A stretch of 17,147 nt of DNA from an uncultured Actinomycetes bacterium (GTDB lineage: Bacteria > Actinomycetota > Actinomycetes > Nanopelagicales > Nanopelagicaceae), in NCBI GenBank assembly GCA_903918325.1, contig CAIXDY010000177.1, positions 1-17,147 on the forward strand, read 5' to 3'. Each line of letters starts with the position of its first letter. The stretch's first letter is position 1. The translations under genes were made by a program, and so were the position numbers. Under the pieces are notes generated by a model that was given only the letters and a program-made list of their open reading frames with translations, was not told where the DNA came from and ran no database searches. This document shows, piece after piece, positions 14,173 to 17,147 of the stretch.

Positions 14173-14308
14173 CGCTTCGATCTATGCCCATATAGCGCTT
14201 ATAAAAACTACGCAGCAGGAAAACTACCGCGATAATCAAAATCGCAATGGTGAGCGAACCCGCGGTGCCTACTTCTACGTTGGCTTGCCTATAGAAAGTT
14301 TTGTGCAT
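14153..14308 (-). CDS. Small single-pass membrane protein (51 residues)
   Basis: This short frame starts at ATG 14308 and ends in TAA at 14153-14155. The product has a polar N-terminus (MHKTFYRQANVEVGTAG), one hydrophobic helix (about residues 18-32, SLTIAILIIAVVFLL), a basic stretch (RSFYKRY) that would sit in the cytoplasm, and an acidic/polar tail (DRSDDRTEQ). It is supported as real by a TATGAT hexamer exactly six bases before the ATG, a 20-bp overlap with SURF1 typical of operons, and a sensible topology with positive residues inside. I do not recognise the family. Its place in front of SURF1 makes a role near cytochrome oxidase or its assembly conceivable, but that is only inference. 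Confidence 0.7.
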   Translation of the reverse strand: MHKTFYRQANVEVGTAGSLTIAILIIAVVFLLRSFYKRYMGIDRSDDRTEQ

Positions 14309-14310
14309 GG

Positions 14311-14316
14311 CATAAT
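14311..14316 (+). promoter_or_regulatory. Leaderless -10 (CATAAT) of the DUF4307 gene
   Basis: The plus strand reads CATAAT, six bases (CATAGG), then ATG at 14323. It matches TATAAT in five positions. It overlaps the divergent TATGAT, so the two promoters probably cannot be occupied together. Confidence 0.5.
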
Positions 14317-14320
14317 CATA
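14315..14320 (-). promoter_or_regulatory. Leaderless -10 (TATGAT) of the small membrane protein / SURF1 operon
   Basis: The minus strand reads TATGAT, six bases (TATGCC), then ATG at 14308. This is five of six bases of TATAAT. It overlaps the opposite-strand CATAAT by two bases. Confidence 0.6.
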
Positions 14321-14322
14321 GG

Positions 14323-14712
14323 ATGCAATCGGAAGCCGAGTTCTCTTACGAGGATAGATATGGTGTGCGCCCTAAAAAGGGTTGGGTTGGCCCGGCGATA
14401 TTCTTCGCGCTCATCGGAATTACGTGGTTGGCGTGGGCTGGTTTGCATCACTCAAATCCAAATATTCGCACATCACTGATTTCATACACATCGACTTCTG
14501 ATCGCGAAATATCCTTGCGGTATTCCGTAGTACGTAAAGATGGTGCGCAGGTACTTATTTGTACATTAATCGCGCGTGACTATGACAAAAATATTGTTGG
14601 ACAAATTGATGATGATATTGCCGCTGGCCTGGCTTCAATAGAGAAAATCACAACTATTCCTACGCGTAGCCAAGCCGTTAACGCTGATGTGATTGCTTGC
14701 CGCGTTAAATAA
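14323..14712 (+). CDS. DUF4307 membrane-anchored protein (Rv1081c-like)
   Basis: The 129-residue protein has a short N-terminus ending in DRYGVRPKKG, a typical DUF4307 opening, one membrane helix (about 21-41, WVGPAIFFALIGITWLAWAG), and an extracellular beta-rich domain. Two cysteines there, Cys80 and Cys126, could form a disulfide. The pattern of paired Cys residues with a V-x-C-R end fits DUF4307. Function is unknown. In mycobacteria the homologue lies next to greA and the mycothiol amidase mca, and here it again precedes greA; mca is not in this window. The start is fixed by CATAAT six bases upstream. Confidence 0.85.
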   Translation: MQSEAEFSYEDRYGVRPKKGWVGPAIFFALIGITWLAWAGLHHSNPNIRTSLISYTSTSDREISLRYSVVRKDGAQVLICTLIARDYDKNIVGQIDDDIAAGLASIEKITTIPTRSQAVNADVIACRVK

Positions 14713-14713
14713 C

Positions 14714-14743
14714 TTGTACCTATCTATAGCCACCTAGTACCTT
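14714..14743 (+). promoter_or_regulatory. greA promoter: TTGTAC - 18 bp - TACCTT
   Basis: TTGTAC (14714-14719) and TACCTT (14738-14743) are 18 bp apart, the latter eight bases before the ATG at 14752. The leader would be about 0-2 nt. No Shine-Dalgarno site is present, so a leaderless or nearly leaderless mRNA is likely. Confidence 0.45.
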
Positions 14744-14751
14744 TACGCCTT

Positions 14752-15228
14752 ATGAGCACACAGACATGGTTGACGCAGGAAGCTGCCGATCGTTTGCGCG
14801 CCGAATTAGTAAATCTTGAAGGTCCTGGCCGTAAAGAAGTAACGGCAAAGATTGAAGCTGCACGTGCCGAAGGTGACTTAAAAGAAAATGGCGGCTACCA
14901 CGCAGCACGCGATGAGCAAGGAAAGATGGAAGCCCGAATTCGCCAGTTAAAGCAGATGCTTGAAAATGCCCACATTGGAACCCCACCAGCAAGTGCTGAT
15001 GGAAAAGTTGGCGCAGGAATGGTTGTCACAGCAGAAATTGCTGGCGATGAAATGAAATTCTTGCTGGGCTCACGCGAAATCTCATCTGGCGACTTAGATG
15101 TCTACAGCGAGAAGTCTCCGCTTGGGGCAGCAGTAATGGGCGCCGAAATCGGTGCCACAGTTACATACACCGCGCCGAATGGCCGTGAAATTACAGTAGT
15201 AATTAAAGCTGCGGAGTTTTACGCCTAA
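14752..15228 (+). CDS. greA: Transcription elongation factor GreA
   Basis: GreA enters the secondary channel of RNA polymerase and stimulates cleavage of the backtracked transcript. The 158-residue protein has the N-terminal coiled coil (about 1-80) with the tip EGDLKENGGYHAA, where Asp42 and Glu45 are the residues that hold the catalytic metal. The C-terminal FKBP-like domain (about 85-158) has VVTAEIAGDEMKFLLGS, YSEKSPLGAAVMGAEIGATVTY and PNGREITVVI. Length and motifs are normal. It lies 39 bp after the DUF4307 gene and has its own promoter. The ABC permease gene converges 17 bp downstream. Confidence 0.97.
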   Translation: MSTQTWLTQEAADRLRAELVNLEGPGRKEVTAKIEAARAEGDLKENGGYHAARDEQGKMEARIRQLKQMLENAHIGTPPASADGKVGAGMVVTAEIAGDEMKFLLGSREISSGDLDVYSEKSPLGAAVMGAEIGATVTYTAPNGREITVVIKAAEFYA

Positions 15229-15245
15229 GTAATATTTTCTAGAAA

Positions 15246-16040
15246 TTAGTTAGAAGTATTTTTATACTTTCGAATACTCAATGGAATAAATACAACCATT
15301 AACAAGACCATGTACATCAATGAGGTCTGCAGTGGATGCTGGCTAGGCCATGAATTTGCGGTAGCTCCAAATTGATTCTTTAAACCAAATAGTTGGCGGC
15401 AAGCAGCAACCATTGTTGAGACTGGATTCCATTCGGCAAAGTACTGCAGGATGCGTGGCATTCCAGTTGTTGGGGCAAAGGCATTAGATAAGAAAGTCAG
15501 CGGAAATGTGACTAAGAAACCAACGCTTTGAACCGTGCGGGCTTCTTTAACTGAAAGACCTACAAATATTCCGATCCAAGAAAGTGCATATCCGAACATA
15601 AATAAGAATAAAAATGCCGAGAAAATCTTGAGACCACCCGATGTTGGTCGCCACCCCACTGCATAACCAGCAAGTGCCATAACGGTGAGAACTAAAATAT
15701 TGAGTAGCGCATCTCCGAAAGTGCGACCGATTACTACTGCCCCGCGTGAAATTGGCAGGGACCTAAAGCGATCAATCAAACCCTTTTTCATATCTTCAGC
15801 CAGGCCAATTGCCGTTGAAGCTAAAGTGAAAGCGACGGTTTGCACGAAGATTCCTGGCATTAGTAACTGCACATATCCGCCAGGTTGACCCGAAGCAATG
15901 GAGCCACCGAAAACAAAGCGAAAGAGCAGAACGAACATCACGGGCTGAATAGTTGAAAAGACAAGGACTTCAGGGATTCGAGCAAGCTGCAATAACTGGC
16001 GCTTTGTAATAGTTATGGAATCACTGATGGTGTGTTTCAT
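15246..16040 (-). CDS. ABC-2 type exporter permease (DrrB-like)
   Basis: The 264-residue protein has about six membrane segments. The N-terminal part (KRQLLQLARIPEVLVFSTIQPVMFVLLFRFVFG) and the cytoplasmic RFRSLPISRGAVVIGRTFGD loop are typical of ABC2_membrane/DrrB permeases, as is the C-terminal PTTGMPRILQYFAEWNPVSTMVAACRQLF section. It would form the membrane channel of a dimeric exporter with the ATPase encoded just upstream. Its ATG overlaps the ATPase stop by 4 bp (ATGA), so the two are translationally coupled. The substrate is unknown; the family exports drugs, antibiotics and lipids. Confidence 0.92.
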   Translation of the reverse strand: MKHTISDSITITKRQLLQLARIPEVLVFSTIQPVMFVLLFRFVFGGSIASGQPGGYVQLLMPGIFVQTVAFTLASTAIGLAEDMKKGLIDRFRSLPISRGAVVIGRTFGDALLNILVLTVMALAGYAVGWRPTSGGLKIFSAFLFLFMFGYALSWIGIFVGLSVKEARTVQSVGFLVTFPLTFLSNAFAPTTGMPRILQYFAEWNPVSTMVAACRQLFGLKNQFGATANSWPSQHPLQTSLMYMVLLMVVFIPLSIRKYKNTSN

Positions 16041-17017
16041 TTCTTGCCGCCTCTCTTTTTCTTAGCGGGCTCTTCTACGGTTTCTTCGGCAACATGTCCG
16101 GTTAAAGATAAGAAAACGTCATCAAGTGATGGGCGCTTTAATGCGATATCTAATGGGTGAATTGTGGCTTCATCAAGTGCCCGTAAAGCATCCATTAAAG
16201 CCAGCGAGCCCGTTGAAACCGGCGCTGAAATAGTTCGAACATCGGTGTGAGTGGCCGTTCCACTGATTCGAGCAATAATCTCTTGAGTTTTAGCAATGTC
16301 GGAATTTTCAACGGTTATCTCTAAACGTTCGCCGCCAACTTGCTTTTTCAAAGCGTCAGAAGTTCCACGGGCAATCACTTTGCCTCGATCAATCACAGCA
16401 ATCTCATCGGCTAATTGATCGGCCTCTTCTAAATATTGTGTAGTAAGCAAAAGTGTGACGCCACCTTTAACTAACTCTTGAATTACTCCCCACATCTCTT
16501 GGCGACCACGTGGATCTAAACCAGTTGTAGGTTCATCTAGAAATAAAACTTTAGGTTGAACAATGAGCGATGCGGCTAAATCTAATCGGCGTCGCATTCC
16601 ACCTGAGTAGGTTTTAATTGGACGCTTTGCACTTTCAGTGAGTGAAAATCTTTCCAGCAAATCCTCAGCCCGCTTTATGGATGCAGCTTTTCCTAAGTGA
16701 TACAGGCGACCAAACATCACTAAGTTATCCCAGCCAGTCAACGTTTCATCAACGGCAGCATATTGACCAGATAATCCAATTAATTCACGGACTTTTTCCG
16801 GATGTTTGATTACATCGATGCCCGCAACGGTTGCAATGCCTGAATCAGGCTTGAGTAAGGTTGCAAGGATTCGTACCGCAGTTGTTTTGCCTGCTCCATT
16901 GGGCCCAAGCACGCTTAATACTGTGCCCTCTTCAACATCCAGAGTTAAATCATCTAGCGCTCTCACCTGACCATTTCGATAGGTCTTAACTAGGTGTTGG
17001 GCGGTAATCGACTTCAC
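16037..17017 (-). CDS. ABC exporter ATPase (DrrA-like)
   Basis: The 326-residue protein is a DrrA/CcmA-type nucleotide-binding subunit. It shows Walker A GPNGAGKTT (38-46), the Q-loop in LSGQYAAVDETLTG, the signature YSGGMRRRLDLAASL, Walker B VLFLDEPTTGLDPRGR, and the switch region TQYLEEADQLAD with Gln in the usual place of the H-loop histidine, as is seen in DrrA proteins. The C-terminal extension (about 225-326) has the RPSLDDVFLSLTGH block needed for assembly in DrrA, and a Lys-rich end. The start is GTG at 17017, six bases after TAAGGT. It is divergent from an MFS exporter gene with 17 bp between starts. Confidence 0.93.
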   Translation of the reverse strand: MKSITAQHLVKTYRNGQVRALDDLTLDVEEGTVLSVLGPNGAGKTTAVRILATLLKPDSGIATVAGIDVIKHPEKVRELIGLSGQYAAVDETLTGWDNLVMFGRLYHLGKAASIKRAEDLLERFSLTESAKRPIKTYSGGMRRRLDLAASLIVQPKVLFLDEPTTGLDPRGRQEMWGVIQELVKGGVTLLLTTQYLEEADQLADEIAVIDRGKVIARGTSDALKKQVGGERLEITVENSDIAKTQEIIARISGTATHTDVRTISAPVSTGSLALMDALRALDEATIHPLDIALKRPSLDDVFLSLTGHVAEETVEEPAKKKRGGKK

Positions 17018-17019
17018 AC

Positions 17020-17031
17020 GGTAACCTTACC
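17020..17031. promoter_or_regulatory. Divergent leaderless promoters of the two exporters with inverted repeat GGTAA-CC-TTACC
   Basis: On the minus strand TAAGGT (17029-17024) is six bases before the ATPase GTG. On the plus strand TAACCT (17022-17027) is seven bases before the MFS ATG. Both lie within the inverted repeat GGTAA-CC-TTACC, so one DNA-binding protein could cover both -10 elements. Confidence 0.45.
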
Positions 17032-17034
17032 TCC

Positions 17035-17147
17035 ATGTCTAAAACTCCCCCTCTTAACGCATCGGCTAAGGAACACACCCACAAGGAAATCATGATCATC
17101 CTGGGTGGCCTTATGACCGGAATGCTGCTCGCCGCCCTTGACCAGAC
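17035..17147 (+). CDS. MFS multidrug exporter, N-terminal fragment (DHA2/EmrB-QacA type)
   Basis: Thirty-seven complete codons are visible before the window ends. After a short polar N-terminus (MSKTPPLNASAKEHTHKE) the first membrane helix begins at about residue 19 and ends with GMLLAALDQT. The LDQT at the end of helix 1 is typical of 14-helix DHA2 family proton-coupled drug exporters of actinobacteria. The start is ATG at 17035 with no Shine-Dalgarno site, after a TAACCT hexamer. The family call rests on the N-terminus only. Confidence 0.65.
   Translation, partial: MSKTPPLNASAKEHTHKEIMIILGGLMTGMLLAALDQ

Noticed and set aside
1..17147. Defence system, phage, transposon, CRISPR or biosynthetic cluster
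   Set aside because: All genes are core actinobacterial functions with conserved order. No integrase, transposase, direct-repeat array or toxin-antitoxin pair was seen.

Overview
The window (17,147 bp) looks like a core-genome segment of a streamlined, moderate-GC actinobacterium. By eye the GC is roughly mid-40s percent; I did not compute it. The gene set is actinobacterial: a PIN-PhoH ATPase, an Rv1086-type cis-prenyltransferase, DUF3817, DUF4307, SURF1, an actinobacterial soluble lytic transglycosylase, exonuclease VII and IspH. Very short spacers, overlapping genes and many leaderless promoters suggest a free-living aquatic lineage of the acI / Nanopelagicales kind. That placement is inference.

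Layout from left to right. (1) Positions 1-378, minus strand: the N-terminal part of an exported protein cut by the window edge. (2) 430-3327: a divergent pair, CoA-acylating (methyl)malonate-semialdehyde dehydrogenase (minus) and a class III omega-aminotransferase (plus). Together they could turn beta-alanine or a related omega-amino acid into acetyl-CoA or propionyl-CoA. (3) 3332-6019: YchF GTPase (minus), divergent from RmuC and a small polytopic membrane protein (plus). (4) 6016-10088: IspH (minus), divergent from xseA-xseB-class I fumarase (plus). (5) 10128-14308, all minus: from upstream to downstream, a 51-residue membrane protein, SURF1, DUF3817, a cis-prenyltransferase, PIN-PhoH, then a lytic transglycosylase behind a 233-nt structured leader. 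(6) 14323-15228, plus: DUF4307 protein and GreA. (7) 15246-17147: a DrrA/DrrB-type ABC exporter (minus), divergent from the start of a 14-TM-type MFS drug exporter (plus, cut by the edge).

The strongest pattern not explained by the genes is promoter architecture. Seven start codons lie exactly six bases downstream of a TANNNT hexamer, and an eighth has CATAAT there. This is the geometry expected if transcription begins on the A or G of the start codon (leaderless mRNA). Three divergent gene pairs have only 25, 14 and 17 bp between start codons, with abutting or overlapping -10 hexamers. Genes inside or after operons instead use Shine-Dalgarno sites (phoH, the transglycosylase, the 5609 membrane gene).

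No stretch above 300 bp lacks a gene. The longest is 10716-10948. I see no tRNA, rRNA, CRISPR array, insertion sequence, phage gene or defence system. The gene order greA / DUF4307 / cis-prenyltransferase / phoH / fumarase / xseB / xseA / ispH / ychF matches, from memory, the Rv1080c-Rv1112 block of Mycobacterium tuberculosis, so this is conserved chromosome rather than an island.
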